Part shown: positions 38,601-42,440 of the stretch, one piece after another
Numbering within the stretch: the stretch's first letter is position 1
Layout of the letters: each line of letters starts with the position of its first letter
Source: HK1 sp965220535
GTDB lineage: Bacteria; Pseudomonadota; Gammaproteobacteria; HK1
Length of the DNA: 64,000 nucleotides
Reading direction: 5' to 3'
Assembly (NCBI GenBank): GCA_965220535.1
Contig: OZ244833.1
Span: forward strand, 62,001 to 126,000
Notes under the pieces: model-generated
What the model saw: the letters and a program-made list of their open reading frames with translations, nothing else
Told to the model about the DNA's origin: nothing
Database searches by the model: none
Program-made: the position numbers and the translations under genes

Positions 38601-40892
38601 CCCGCCGCTGGCGGTAAGAGAAATACCGGCGCTTTCGTTCGCGATATCGTCGTCCTCGGCGGCGAAGACTTTCACCGTTTGGGCCGCATTCCAGTTCGAA
38701 GTGGTGAAGGTGAGGGTGTCTTGATTTTCGTCGGTATCCGGATCGGTGTCGAAGGTGATATCCGAACTGCCCGTTCCGTTTTTCGCCAAAGTGACTGTCA
38801 CGTCGGCGCTCGGCCGAGTCGCCAAGGTTACCGTGAAGGTATTTTCGCCGCCCTCGCTCACCCTCAGCCTCGTCGGATTCACCGTCAGATCGACGCTCTC
38901 GTCGTCATCCACCTCGACCAGCGCCGCGCCTTGTTTGCCCTCGAATTCATCGGCCCCGGAGGCGCGCAAGACCAGATGCACGCTCTCGTCGACGGCATCG
39001 AGGTCTTGAACGCCGGTGACGGTAACGCTTTGCTCGGTATTCCAGTTGGAATCCGTAAAGACCATGTTGGCAGGGGATACCGTCATCGCCCCGCTGTCAT
39101 TGCTCGAAAGCGCGACGCTTACGTTCGCCGAGGGTCTTCCTTTCAGCCTCACGCGAAGGCTGCCGTTGCCTCCTTCGTCGATGGAGACTTTGGCGGCCGA
39201 GAGGACGAAGGTCGCATCATCGTCCAAGACGCTGATGGTCTCGGTGACTTCCACATCGACGGGACCGCCGGATGCTTCGTCGAAACGACCGCCGCGGGCC
39301 ACGAATTTCAGTTTGACGCTCTCGTTCAGGGCGTCGATATCGTCCACGCCCGTGAACGTGAACGTCTGGTCTTGATTCCAGTTGTCTTTGGTGAATTGCA
39401 AAACCGCCGGAGACGCCGTCAACGATAGCGGGTCGGAATTGTCGACGAATACCGATACCGTCGACGGTATGCCGCTAAGGGTGGTCGCTGCCGGCTTCGC
39501 CCCGAGCTTCAACTTGACGGTGGCGGCGCTTCCTTCCAAGGGGTTTCCCGGGTGGTCGGTCGGTGCGGCCCGGGTGATCTGCAACGACGGAATGGTTCTA
39601 TCGTCGATACGGACGGAGATCCTCAGATCCGCCCGACGAAGCTGAAGCTCGCTATCGTTATCCTCCGTGATACGGAATCTGAGATAAGCGATATCATTGT
39701 CGATATCCGCATCTTCCTTGGCTTTGAACTGGAAAGTCTGATATTCACGCCCGTAGGGGCCCTGTGGGGCAGTGGAGGGAAAGTATCGAACTTTTCTTTT
39801 CCCTACGATTTCCAACTGACTTGCGTACTCGCCGGGAACATACGCCTCCACGTCGGTCCAATCGCTGTTTACCATGATATCGCTCATCTTCACCGCCATG
39901 GTGCCGACGGTACCGGGGGAGAGTCGATGCGAAGAGGCTTGCACCGTGAAACCGCCCGTTGCATTCCTGTGATCCACGAGATCGACGTCTACGATCGCTG
40001 TCCCTTGATAAACTCCTTGATCGCTCGCTTTTGCATTGCCCTCCTTGAGCCGATGAACCAAAAAAATCTGAGGGAACTCGTCGCTCTCTTGCTGTCTTTC
40101 GTTCAGTCGGTCCTGCGGCAGTATATTGGGGTCGTCCGGGGCGGTAAAAGTTCCTATCGTAAATGTCTTGGGTTGGTTCCACTCGTCCGCGGTCCACTCG
40201 TGAACGCTCGGGGTGACGGTCATGACTCGATCCCGGTTGATGATCGCGGCCACTGTCGTCCGGCTGCCGGCTTTCGGTTTGGACGCCAACTTCACCGTGA
40301 AGCTAAATTTAGTGCTGCTATTATCGTATACGATACCGATGCTGTTTACTCTCCTATTGCCATCGTCTTCGTTTATTTGATCCCTGAATTTTTCCGCATT
40401 CTCCCGGTCTGCGAAGGCCTGAAAGATCCGTCTGTCGAAATAGTAAATCCCTAACCACTTCTTCGACAACACCAAGCCGCCCCAATCTCCATCCATGACC
40501 GAGACCGTCACTTTGCCGGTGGCGCTGTCGAATCCCCCGCCGGATGCGGTCAAATTGACGTGGGTGCTTTCGTCGGTGGAATCGGAATCCGTCTTGCCGA
40601 TGAGAATTATCGTCCGATCGACATTCCAGTTCGAGGTGGTGAAGGTCAGCGTGTTTTGATGTCGGTACTCGATGACTTCGGTATCGACATCCAAGATATC
40701 GCTCGACACCGGCTTCACCGTCACCGTCACATCATCGGTCGGCTGCGAACTCAGCTTCATCGAGAAGGAGTATCTGCCTCCTTCGGTCATGGTCACGTCG
40801 GTATCGGAAATGACCAAAGACTTTTGCTGCGCCCATACGGAGGTGGTGAGCAGCAAGGCGGAAGCAAAAAGGATGGTCGAGATTTTTCTCAT
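13908..40892 (-). CDS. Giant secreted Calx-beta repeat protein (8,994 residues)
   Basis: The frame extends to 41456, but the real start is the ATG at 40892. It begins a clear Sec signal peptide (MRKISTILFASALLLTTSVWA, cleavage after about residue 21). The upstream part is basic and of no recognisable content. The mature protein is essentially a string of Calx-beta domains of roughly 90-120 residues, each with a V-x-EG motif, VTV strand, an (N)W....TVTV stretch, D-D/E-D and a closing TVxDND or DDE-type linker. Dividing the length gives about 80 domains. Domains of this family bind calcium. Residues from about 5,150 to 7,960 (17007-25450) form the 599-residue tandem array listed separately. The last 235 residues are two related four-cysteine modules shared with the 3,119-residue paralogue. 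I see no RTX nonapeptide, LPXTG, autotransporter barrel or membrane anchor. It is probably a surface or extracellular adhesion or matrix protein; the export route beyond Sec is unknown. Confidence 0.9.
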   Translation of the reverse strand: MRKISTILFASALLLTTSVWAQQKSLVISDTDVTMTEGGRYSFSMKLSSQPTDDVTVTVKPVSSDILDVDTEVIEYRHQNTLTFTTSNWNVDRTIILIGKTDSDSTDESTHVNLTASGGGFDSATGKVTVSVMDGDWGGLVLSKKWLGIYYFDRRIFQAFADRENAEKFRDQINEDDGNRRVNSIGIVYDNSSTKFSFTVKLASKPKAGSRTTVAAIINRDRVMTVTPSVHEWTADEWNQPKTFTIGTFTAPDDPNILPQDRLNERQQESDEFPQIFLVHRLKEGNAKASDQGVYQGTAIVDVDLVDHRNATGGFTVQASSHRLSPGTVGTMAVKMSDIMVNSDWTDVEAYVPGEYASQLEIVGKRKVRYFPSTAPQGPYGREYQTFQFKAKEDADIDNDIAYLRFRITEDNDSELQLRRADLRISVRIDDRTIPSLQITRAAPTDHPGNPLEGSAATVKLKLGAKPAATTLSGIPSTVSVFVDNSDPLSLTASPAVLQFTKDNWNQDQTFTFTGVDDIDALNESVKLKFVARGGRFDEASGGPVDVEVTETISVLDDDATFVLSAAKVSIDEGGNGSLRVRLKGRPSANVSVALSSNDSGAMTVSPANMVFTDSNWNTEQSVTVTGVQDLDAVDESVHLVLRASGADEFEGKQGAALVEVDDDESVDLTVNPTRLRVSEGGENTFTVTLATRPSADVTVTLAKNGTGSSDITFDTDPDTDENQDTLTFTTSNWNAAQTVKVFAAEDDDIANESAGISLTASGGDYGNLTGSLVVTVIDNDSADLTISSTYLTIAEGASGNFDVALTTRPSADVILDLTSSNSDVTVDTDTSTAGNQTSLTFTPDNWSTSQRVSVSTAEDEDGLSDNATLQIRSRSSDTAYASIVKFVTVSVSDKNPPALTLSSSRVNAPEGSSGHFTVRPATRPGVDITVSVNPPSNSDVTVDADTEQSGNQNSVRFTPSNWETPRRITLYSAEDDDGVDDSDNITLSASGGEYENVTSQSVQVHIEDNDTANLSISACTSPTKCEATVNEGSSVSFTVALATQPVGGDVTINASRLKGTQMTIDTDANTSGNQNTMSFTSTTWNNPQTVTLSAPERNDSNADESETILLSAAGADYSTKVGTVNVTAIDNDRGLVPSPQSLELVEGNSTIFGLRLASRPNGGNVIVSLSSSRSDVTVDTDADTNGNQTTVTFTNSNWSTFHQITVRAAEDDNDDDFEKIADISLSASGADYGTAVVTGSVRVTVTDDDVSENLVIEPSKLTVVEALSAPFEVSLASPPSGPVRVSLTSPESEITLSPTTLNFTVSNWDKTQSVRVSAAEDNDSDYEFMKLSLSASGADYGDVTGELDLTVSDNDYFIVAPSPANEVQIMEGNSKTLTVKLASKPSVAGVVANIDHRPGFSNQDITVSPRTLSFTSSNWNTTQRLTLISVQDNDAEDDIGTLLIRSIDSQYTSPSIRTRVLDDENLGLRASLQSLALIEGGGQKSFTVNLGSEPSANVTVTLSSDNSDLTTDKKTLIFTTGNWRTTQTVMVSAAKDDDSADDSATVSLIAAGGNYEDETVSISVAITDIDTIGLDLSDLKLSIDEGGTDDFFTVKLATVPSATVTVELAFDRPEGQSGPRSNSTVFSPERLVFTADNWNTPQSVRVTANEDNDASAETDRINLTAKGGDYAGKTASVVIEVADNDAIGLTIKADTDPLTVNEGGSGHFTVRLATVPSSDVTVTLTQPTNTDVTVDTDPDTAGNQNRLTFTVSNWSEEQRVRVNAGQDEDAANDNASVSLSASGGGYADIESSLSIRVNDDDTPGLILMPPSPLNITEGESGNFTVRLKTRPSANVTLTLTLPTGTDVTLDKTTLTFTGANWNTPQTVSANAAQDDDTANDNATISFTASEGGYDSVRDSMTIRITDDDSPGLTLLPTALTITEGGSGDFTVRLAQQPSADVTVNLAQSGTDNPDVSFDADTATSGNQSALTFDDENWNTPQTVRVSANEDEDAVDDSASISLTASGQGYDSVNESLSVTVSDNDSAALDIVAATKPLPVTEGASGSFEVALTTKPSADVTLNLTSSNSDVTVDTDASTAGNQTSLTFTGNNWNTRRTVTVSASEDADTASESANINLAASGAEYEGVNGSLAVTVSDNDTASIVVSKPSLTVNEGGSGTFTVRLGTQPSVNTSVTVRLAQRGTPNTDVRLDKTALAFTSANWNLPQTVRVNADEESADAVNDELIIDLTGVGSGYANISNSVSITVIDNDEVALSLSKTVLQVNEGDSATLEVSLASQPVVAVTVALTAASGGSPDITFSPATLTFTTGDDGNWNTPQTVTFNTVTDGDSTDDIATITLAGTGVIEATATVNALESIVADRNTNFIVIEEGSTGTFTYVLESQPQADRTIDMSTTHEALKLATAGGTASRKLSLTFTSGNWNQAQTVTLSTPKDEDMGDREVHVDFTSVGLSRKQGDDNRLRVMLIDGDPSLNILGIANRQMSVSEGGSGTFRVQLGARPLHRREVDLASPTAGITVSPSRHIFFGGNNWHRDKTVTVSATADDDSTDDTATVTLKGNGFVDTSVTVNVLELIVADRNQNYIVAHEGTSTATFTYVLLSQPSVDRTISMTPDTDLTVDTDSETAGNQTSLTFTSENWSTPQTVTVGVAHDDDGADRDGYINFTLGPGLKQNTGNGRDDYRLRVRMLDDDIALTLSPTPLNVSDGSTGTFTVKLAKQPPRKDDRTITLAVADGGSADITLSPNTLTFTGADTGGNWDTPQTVTVTATADDDTTDDSATINFTGTGIVSSSLTVGEKENIGLTLSGSPLTVTEGGSGTFTVKLASSPGGSRTVNLASNNAAVTLDTDPDEDGNQTSLTFTGSNWNTAQTVTVKAAADADDSDNNVTVSLSGIGITAASASVRAFEAIGIEIHGGSNSFSVTEGGSKHFSLRLRKRPGNHRTITMKRSPRSIGSFSGRATFNGSNWNGWIQVSFNNEHDGNLKNENGHVEFSGEGIETIRIGVTVTDDDLPNLITSKSSLIMNEGSSTTFTIKLDQCPNDDTSFDLMISDNSDITLSPIRMTFTSGDDGNWDTPQTVTVTAAADEDSGDDSETISLTGDDINDKSISVTVLEPRVAVRSADSIVVDEGTSTSTFTYVLESQPSGNRTINLSTTHADLTIATGGGTSSRNLALTFTSENWNTAQTVTVSAAEDSDKTDRYEYIDTTLGGGLVRKADTDERLQVLMRDNDITLALADTPLEIVEGGNKSFTVKLGSQPIGDREIALASNNTDVTIDTDSVTAGNQTRLTFTGGSAGNWNTAQTVRVTTTADADTDDDEADITLSGNGFVDATVKVTVYEPIEAERNKNTIEVAEGTSTATFTYVLKAKPNEDRKISMTTSHADLTIATGGGTPKQTLELTFTEDNWNTAQTVTLSAAHDSDANDRNAEIDFTLGTGLSHADGTSEKLRVTLKDDDVGLSFMPAAPEVTDGGDGGSTRVFIVKLAKQPPNKNNITVNLALVLADGSEDDELKIAGVNDNTPSRNITLNFTGGDSGNWDKYQSVALHSVADADTKDDIHTINFTGTGLATTALGIAVKEPIAAVLSSIPRVVENKTATLTLKLASKPDDADRMVTLVPSSPATVDTDPGTPGNQTRLTFTGGDDGNWNTARTITVGLPADSVSNDTGSVRVSVQSIGGVIPSHRDIPAWNLIKAKRSENSVSAVEGTSTTTFTYVLEEQPGQNRDRTIEMSTTDADLTIATGNDTPSRNLTLTFTSANWNQPQTVKISVAHDDDLDNKTQYVDVTLGPGLEHTSTTSSRLTVTMTDDDAQNGDVGLTLSLPRNKQDKLDITEGGSETFTVKLDERPNDNRRVTLAQDLSEGDTNNTDITFNPTSLTFTSDNWNTAQTVTANTVADSDDTADDKITLKLDGDKITSASITVTAKEIINITRSVNTIAVIEGVAGNSAPSFTYVLASRPTTDREITLSTSHADLRVGAGVDSTGDRTLTFTPDNWNTPQSFGVFAVEDSDTADSTASVSTVLGPGLAFSDGTNPSLEVSISDNDIELTLAPTSLNLDEGENGTFTVRLTKQPPSKNDRTVNLASTDTDVTIDTDPGTTGSQSSLTFTGGDDGNWNTPQTVTLDTTADTDAVDDTATINLTGTDIASASLIVNAMESVGLTLSATSLTVVEEGSNTFTVKLSEKPGVDRRVVLAPADASITIDTDSDTSGDQNTLTFTGGDDGNWDTLRTVTVTAGSDADSIDNTVKIDLTGVGITAASVDVRVQDNTMALTIEHDQGTNALAVPEGGSAKFKVSLTTAPSGPVTVGIAQPGTANNDVRVSPTSLSFTASNWNQPQDVTVSAVEDDDAFADSATLRLSASGGGYDSVAKNVDVTVRDNDTPALVVSKNNQTIDSLTVAEGGNNDFTVKLRTQPSANVTVTVARSGNNNSDVTFDTDASAGGDQSTLTFTTSNWRETQTVKVSAAEDDDPLVDNATLSLSASGGGYDSIAQNVSVTVTDNDTRALTLSKNELSITEGETTSFKVRLATLPTGNVTLTLSQRGTNNPDITFDTDADEDGDQATLTFDTGNWKEPQTVTVSAGQDTDTLEDNATIDISASGADYGSVTNSVRVKVSDNDTPGLTIAATEGGTDPLSVTEGGDATFTVKLTTQPSADVTVTITRTTNNTDVTFDTDPDTENDQSTLTFTVDGTDDKWDKEQTVTVRAAEDDDAITDTETLRLSASNGGYDDVSKDIAVTVTENDTPALAVSKDDQTIDSLTVAEGSDNTFKVALATKPSGDVTVTLTQPSNTDVTVDTDTTEAGNQFTLTFTAGSDDNDGNWKTGQTVTVSAAQDLDAANDSATVALTASGGDYGDVRDSVSVSVTDDETLALVVSKGNQTIDSLTVAEGKTETFDVKLSHDPVSDVTVSLSTGSDDITLTSASSLTFTSDNWNNAQTVTVMAKQDADAADETNTITVSSSSVPTSKTLSVSIDDDETLALVVTTPATDDADDRLTVAEGGTAGSFDVKLSHDPGAGVSVSVSLEKTNGDITLSPASSLTFVGGTVAQGNWNTAQTVTVDAGQDDDGADDTVTITVKATATGFTDIADKTITVTVTDDDPAALTLSKGNDDAVTEVSVTEGGSVEFDVELATQPSGTVTVRIDQPSNTDVTVDTDPDTENDQNTLSFTASNWNETQTVKVSAAEDDDTVADDVTLRLTASGGDYGSVTKDLTVKVPDNDTPGLTIAATEGGTDPLGVAEGGSATFTVKLTTQPSGPVTVTIARTTNNTDVTFDTDPDTENDQSTLTFAVDKWNAPQTVTVRAAEDDDAITDTETLRLSASNGGYNGVSKDLAVTVTENDTPALAVSKGNQTIDSLTVAEGSDSTFKVALATQPSGDVTVRLSTDNTDVTVDTDTTETGNQVTLTFNVSGDDDWKTAQTVTVSAAQDLDAADDSATVDLTASGGDYGSVSDSVAVTVTDDERLALDVSASALTIDEGSMGEFTVELSHDPGSGVTVSVSLRKENDDITIDTDSDTSGDQNTLTFTGGSAGTWDDPRTVTVSADEDDRDAATDTDTITVSATATGFTIADKTVGVTVTDNETLALVVTTPATDDADDRLTVDEGSTKAFDVKLSHDPGAGVSVSVSLAKENDDDGITLSRTSLTFAGGTGAQGTWNTNQTVTVSGVEDVDAANESATITISLDATKVDDDKTITVTVTDDDPAALTLSKGNDVVTEVSVTEGGSVEFDVKLATQPSGDVTVRIDQPSNTDVTVDTDPDTENNQNTLSFTASNWNETQTVKVSAAEDDDTVADDVTLRLTASGGDYGSVTKDLTVKVPDNDTPGLTIAATEGGTDPLGVAEGGSATFTVKLTTQPSGPVTVTIARTTNNTDVTFDTDPDTENDQSTLTFAVDKWNAPQTVTVRAAEDDDAITDTETLRLSASNGGYNGVSKDLAVTVTENDTPALAVSKGNQTIDSLTVAEGSDSTFKVALATQPSGDVTVRLSTDNTDVTVDTDTTETGNQVTLTFNVSGDDDWKTAQTVTVSAAQDLDAADDSATVDLTASGGDYGSVSDSVAVTVTDDERLALDVSASALTIDEGSMGEFTVELSHDPGSGVTVSVSLRKENDDITIDTDSDTSGDQNTLTFTGGSAGTWDDPRTVTVSADEDDRDAATDTDTITVSATATGFTIADKTVGVTVTDNETLALVVTTPATDDADDRLTVDEGSTKAFDVKLSHDPGAGVSVSVSLAKENDDDGITLSRTSLTFAGGTGAQGTWNTNQTVTVSGVEDVDAANESATITISLDATKVDDDKTITVTVTDDDPAALTLSKGNDVVTEVSVTEGGSVEFDVKLATQPSGDVTVRIDQPSNTDVTVDTDPDTENNQNTLSFTASNWNETQTVKVSAAEDDDTVADDVTLRLTASGGDYGSVTKDLTVKVPDNDTPGLTIAATEGGTDPLGVAEGGSATFTVKLTTQPSGPVTVTIARTTNNTDVTFDTDPDTENDQSTLTFAVDKWNAPQTVTVRAAEDDDAITDTETLRLSASNGGYNGVSKDLAVTVTENDTPALAVSKGNQTIDSLTVAEGSDSTFKVALATQPSGDVTVRLSTDNTDVTVDTDTTETGNQVTLTFNVSGDDDWKTAQTVTVSAAQDLDAADDSATVDLTASGGDYGSVSDSVAVTVTDDERLALDVSASALTIDEGSMGEFTVELSHDPGSGVTVSVSLRKENDDITIDTDSDTSGDQNTLTFTGGSAGTWDDPRTVTVSADEDDRDAATDTDTITVSATATGFTIADKTVGVTVTDNETLALVVTTPATDDADDRLTVDEGSTKAFDVKLSHDPGAGVSVSVSLAKENDDDGITLSRTSLTFAGGTGAQGTWNTNQTVTVSGVEDVDAANESATITISLDATKVDDDKTITVTVTDDDPAALTLSKGNDVVTEVSVTEGGSVEFDVKLATQPSGDVTVRIDQPSNTDVTVDTDPDTENNQNTLSFTASNWNETQTVKVSAAEDDDTVADDVTLRLTASGGDYGSVTKDLTVKVPDNDTPGLTIAATEGGTDPLGVAEGGSATFTVKLTTQPSGPVTVTIARTTNNTDVTFDTDPDTENDQSTLTFAVDKWNAPQTVTVRAAEDDDAITDTETLRLSASNGGYNGVSKDLAVTVTENDTPALAVSKGNQTIDSLTVAEGSDSTFKVALATQPSGDVTVRLSTDNTDVTVDTDTTETGNQVTLTFNVSGDDDWKTAQTVTVSAAQDLDAADDSATVDLTASGGDYGSVSDSVAVTVTDDERLALDVSASALTIDEGSMGEFTVELSHDPGSGVTVSVSLRKENDDITIDTDSDTSGDQNTLTFTGGSAGTWDDPRTVTVSADEDDRDAATDTDTITVSATATGFTIADKTVGVTVTDNETLALVVTTPATDDADDRLTVDEGSTKAFDVKLSHDPGAGVSVSVSLAKENDDDGITLSRTSLTFAGGTGAQGTWNTNQTVTVSGVEDVDAANESATITISLDATKVDDDKTITVTVTDDDPAALTLSKGNDVVTEVSVTEGGSVEFDVKLATQPSGDVTVRIDQPSNTDVTVDTDPDTENNQNTLSFTASNWNETQTVKVSAAEDDDTVADDVTLRLTASGGDYGSVTKDLTVKVPDNDTPGLTIAATEGGTDPLGVAEGGSATFTVKLTTQPSGPVTVTIARTTNNTDVTFDTDPDTENDQSTLTFAVDKWNAPQTVTVRAAEDDDAITDTETLRLSASNGGYNGVSKDLAVTVTENDTPALAVSKGNQTIDSLTVAEGSDSTFKVALATQPSGDVTVRLSTDNTDVTVDTDTTETGNQVTLTFNVSGDDDWKTAQTVTVSAAQDLDAADDSATVDLTASGGDYGSVSDSVAVTVTDDETLALDVSASALTIDEGSMGEFTVELSHDPGSGVTVSVSLRKENDDITIDTDSDTSGDQNTLTFTGGSAGTWDDPRTVTVSADEDDRDAATDTDTITVSATATGFTIADKTVGVTVTDNERLALVVSESSLTIDEGSTKTFDVNLSHDPGAGVSVSVSLEKTNGDITLSPASSLTFVGGTVVQGNWNTAQTVRVSAGQDADAADDTDTVTVSATATGFTDIADKTITVTVNDDDTAALTLSATSVSVTEESTTTFTVKLATQPSASVRVTLTSSNSDVTVSPAGTLTFTTENWNRTQDVTVNAADDTDTDDDRATLRLSASGGGYNDISKDLTVSVKDNDRTGLTLSATNVSVDEGGDITFTVKLAGQPRADVTVSLSQSGTPNDDVSVRPTSLIFTASNWEDAQTLTVNAAEDDDSVDDRATLILSVSGGGFDSITERVEVTVRDSESEPTEELPPPDIVTSGDPVGVPEGGSGTFTVRLQAPPTDNVTVYLAQPSNSDVRVNEVTLRFTPDNWSLAQRVTVSAAEDDDATDDSASIVLTASGADYSGMSARVSITVIDNDQEPVSPPPNRFFVISGNPVSVDEGASASFAVTLTARPSADVTVVVGRPSNDRVTTAPDRLIFTTSNWNAPQAVTVFAIEDDDGVNERASVSLRASGGGYNGVTKVVTVSVSDDDPLSPAGLVLSAKTLTVDEGSSDILMVRLASRPSTDVKVSFMPSSNADVTVDTDRSTFGSQSALIFTPWDWNSGRVVVVSAAQDSDAIHEQASIPLIASGGGYSGITDYIAVSVMDSDSSPGLVLSPSESLTVTEGDSGIFTVKLAKLPSADVILTLAQSPNFDVTFDTDSGLNGYQNRLVFTPSNWNRVQAVIVGVAADKDDINESTIVSISTSGASEYLDVRDNLTIYTIEPDPALAWSVKSTIPAIPPVSAHDSASLRVRCKEESGRCDIFLDCTAQDGTIYRGHLNPISAMSTRTLSTANIVDIVGGNWSGKGRLLCSLRSQKDISGQIWTRSGDGVLVNNSQILRSVEMTNAQGRTYHQMDIDSIPSPDDMNLSNIRIRCEANRDCPDVLFECYKDDGTRYRGNLGFIGRMHTKHLQTEELSRMIGYRWKTMGLSCEVSADSPFSVQILTRTGGGRALVNNSAGSAGGIGGN
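17007..25450 (-). repeat. In-frame 1,797-bp tandem repeat array, about 4.7 near-identical copies
   Basis: Sequences separated by exactly 1,797 bp match base for base over most of this interval. For example, the stretch starting at 17283 recurs at 19080, 20877, 22674 and 24471. The unit is 599 codons, so the frame is kept. Each unit encodes five different Calx-beta domains of about 120 residues in fixed order. One difference was found by eye between the outermost (17.3 kb) copy and the others (Thr to Arg, base near 17360). The edges are at about 17007 and 25450, where sequences begin to diverge. Confidence 0.93.
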
Positions 40893-41716
40893 CGCGTCAT
40901 CGCTACCCTTGCTCGCCTCGACCCCATGGCCGGCCGACATCGCCACGATCGTCTCGTTGGCCGGATCGCTCGCATTTTTCCTCGCAACGCATCCGGTGGA
41001 CGCTTGCCGACATCTCGGAATTCCTTGACCACTCCTATCATCGGATAAGACTTTACCCGTCGATGGCATCGTACCTGTCTCTCGTGTAAGATAGCATAAA
41101 ACAGCATAGAAACGCAATACATAAGAAAGGGATAGGGCATTTTTGTCGTTTGGTTCTTGACGGAAACGAATCCGAATTTCATGCGCCTGCGAAGGCCTCG
41201 GATCGCTTCGAGAAGACGGCGTCGCGCGGGCTTTTCTCGCTTTTTCGGATATCGCCGCTTTTCGAAGCATCACGACAAGGCTCGACAGGGAAGGGCGGTC
41301 GAATCGGGGCGCCGACGAGCCTCGCCTTGCATAGTCGCGGAGCCGATTTCGATGGCATCGTTCGTCTTCGGCTACCGATGAAAAAGCGATCCGTAACGGG
41401 ATCGATATTATCCGCGAAAATCTTGAATAAAAGCCATTTCGCTTCGCGGACGCCATCGGCCGCCGATCGGGTCCTTGCGCCGAGAAACGCCGTCGACTTG
41501 CGCTGGCGCGATCGATGTCGACTGCTTACGATAATTGCGCACGATAGGAGCCGCGACCGGCGCCATTGCCGACGCACGGTCCTTGCGCACTGCCGGCGTT
41601 CGGGATGTTCGGGCGTCTCTTTAGGGGGGTGGGGCCTGTAAAAACCGCCGATGGGGAAGGGCACCGATGCTCGGCGAACGATCGGCGGCGGCGCAAGGGC
41701 ACCGGCAAGGCTGCCC
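40893..41716. other. 824-bp spacer between the two giant genes
   Basis: No recognisable gene lies here; the open frames on both strands are basic and without family resemblance. It holds the 5' leader of the giant gene and a 32-bp element at 41401-41432 that is shared with the spacer upstream of the second giant gene. Confidence 0.6.
41401..41432 (-). promoter_or_regulatory. Shared upstream element, candidate promoter of the 8,994-residue protein gene
   Basis: This 32-bp stretch matches 51501-51532 at 28 positions. Read on the minus strand it contains TTATTC, 17 bp, then TATCGA, which could be a sigma-70 -35/-10 pair. It lies about 510 bp before the start codon, implying a long leader if it is the promoter. 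Confidence 0.4.
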
Positions 41717-42440
41717 CTAGTTTCCGACGATGCCGCTCGCGCTATTATTGACCAAGGCCCTTCCGCCGCCGGTTCGGGTCAGGATCTGCACGCTGAACGG
41801 GTTATCGGATCTGACCTCGCAAGACAGCCCCATCTCATGCCAATGGTGCCCGATCATCGATGACAACTCCTGCGTTTGCAGATGTCTCGTATGCTTTCGC
41901 CCGATGAAGCCCAATATCCCGCTATATAACCCCCCGTCGTCTTCGTAGCATTCGAAAGTCACGCCGGTGCAGTCATTTCGGCCTTCGCATCGGATACGAA
42001 TATTGCTCAGATTGAAATCCCCCGGCGAGGGTATCGACTCGATATCCGCTTGGTGATACGTTCTGCCGCGGGCGTTGACCACTTCGGCGCTTCTCAGTAT
42101 CTCGCTGTTGTTGACCAACACCGCGTCTCCGGAGCGGGTCCAAATTTGTCCGCTGATATCCTGTTGCGACCGAAGAGGGCAGAAGAGGCGGCCTTTGCCG
42201 CTCCAATCGCCTTCGACAAGATCGGCAAGCTCTTCGATGCTCAGGGTTTTTGTATTCATCGCCGCGATCGGAGAGTTCATCCGGCCCCGATAGATCGTGC
42301 CGTCTTGGGCCGTGCAATCGAAGAAGATATCGCAATCCTGGCTGTGTTCCTTGCAGCGGATACGAAGGGCGGCCGTATCTTGGGCGCTAAGGGGCGGGAT
42401 TGCGGGAATCACGCTCTTGACCGGCCACGACAAGGAGGGG
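41717..42440 (-). other. C-terminal duplicated four-cysteine module of the 3,119-residue protein
   Basis: Encodes the same arrangement as at 13908-14640: linker WPVKSVIPAIPP, then two ~90-residue units each with four cysteines and ending in LVNNS. Between the two proteins this segment is much more conserved than the neighbouring Calx-beta domains, with long stretches such as ISGQIWTRSGD and SVQILTRTGGGRALVNNS identical. This suggests a shared specific function such as anchoring or export. Confidence 0.7.

Noticed and set aside
40893..41456. N-terminal extension of the giant protein frame to 41456
   Set aside because: The extra ~188 residues are basic and unlike any family, whereas the ATG at 40892 begins a textbook signal peptide matching that of the paralogue.
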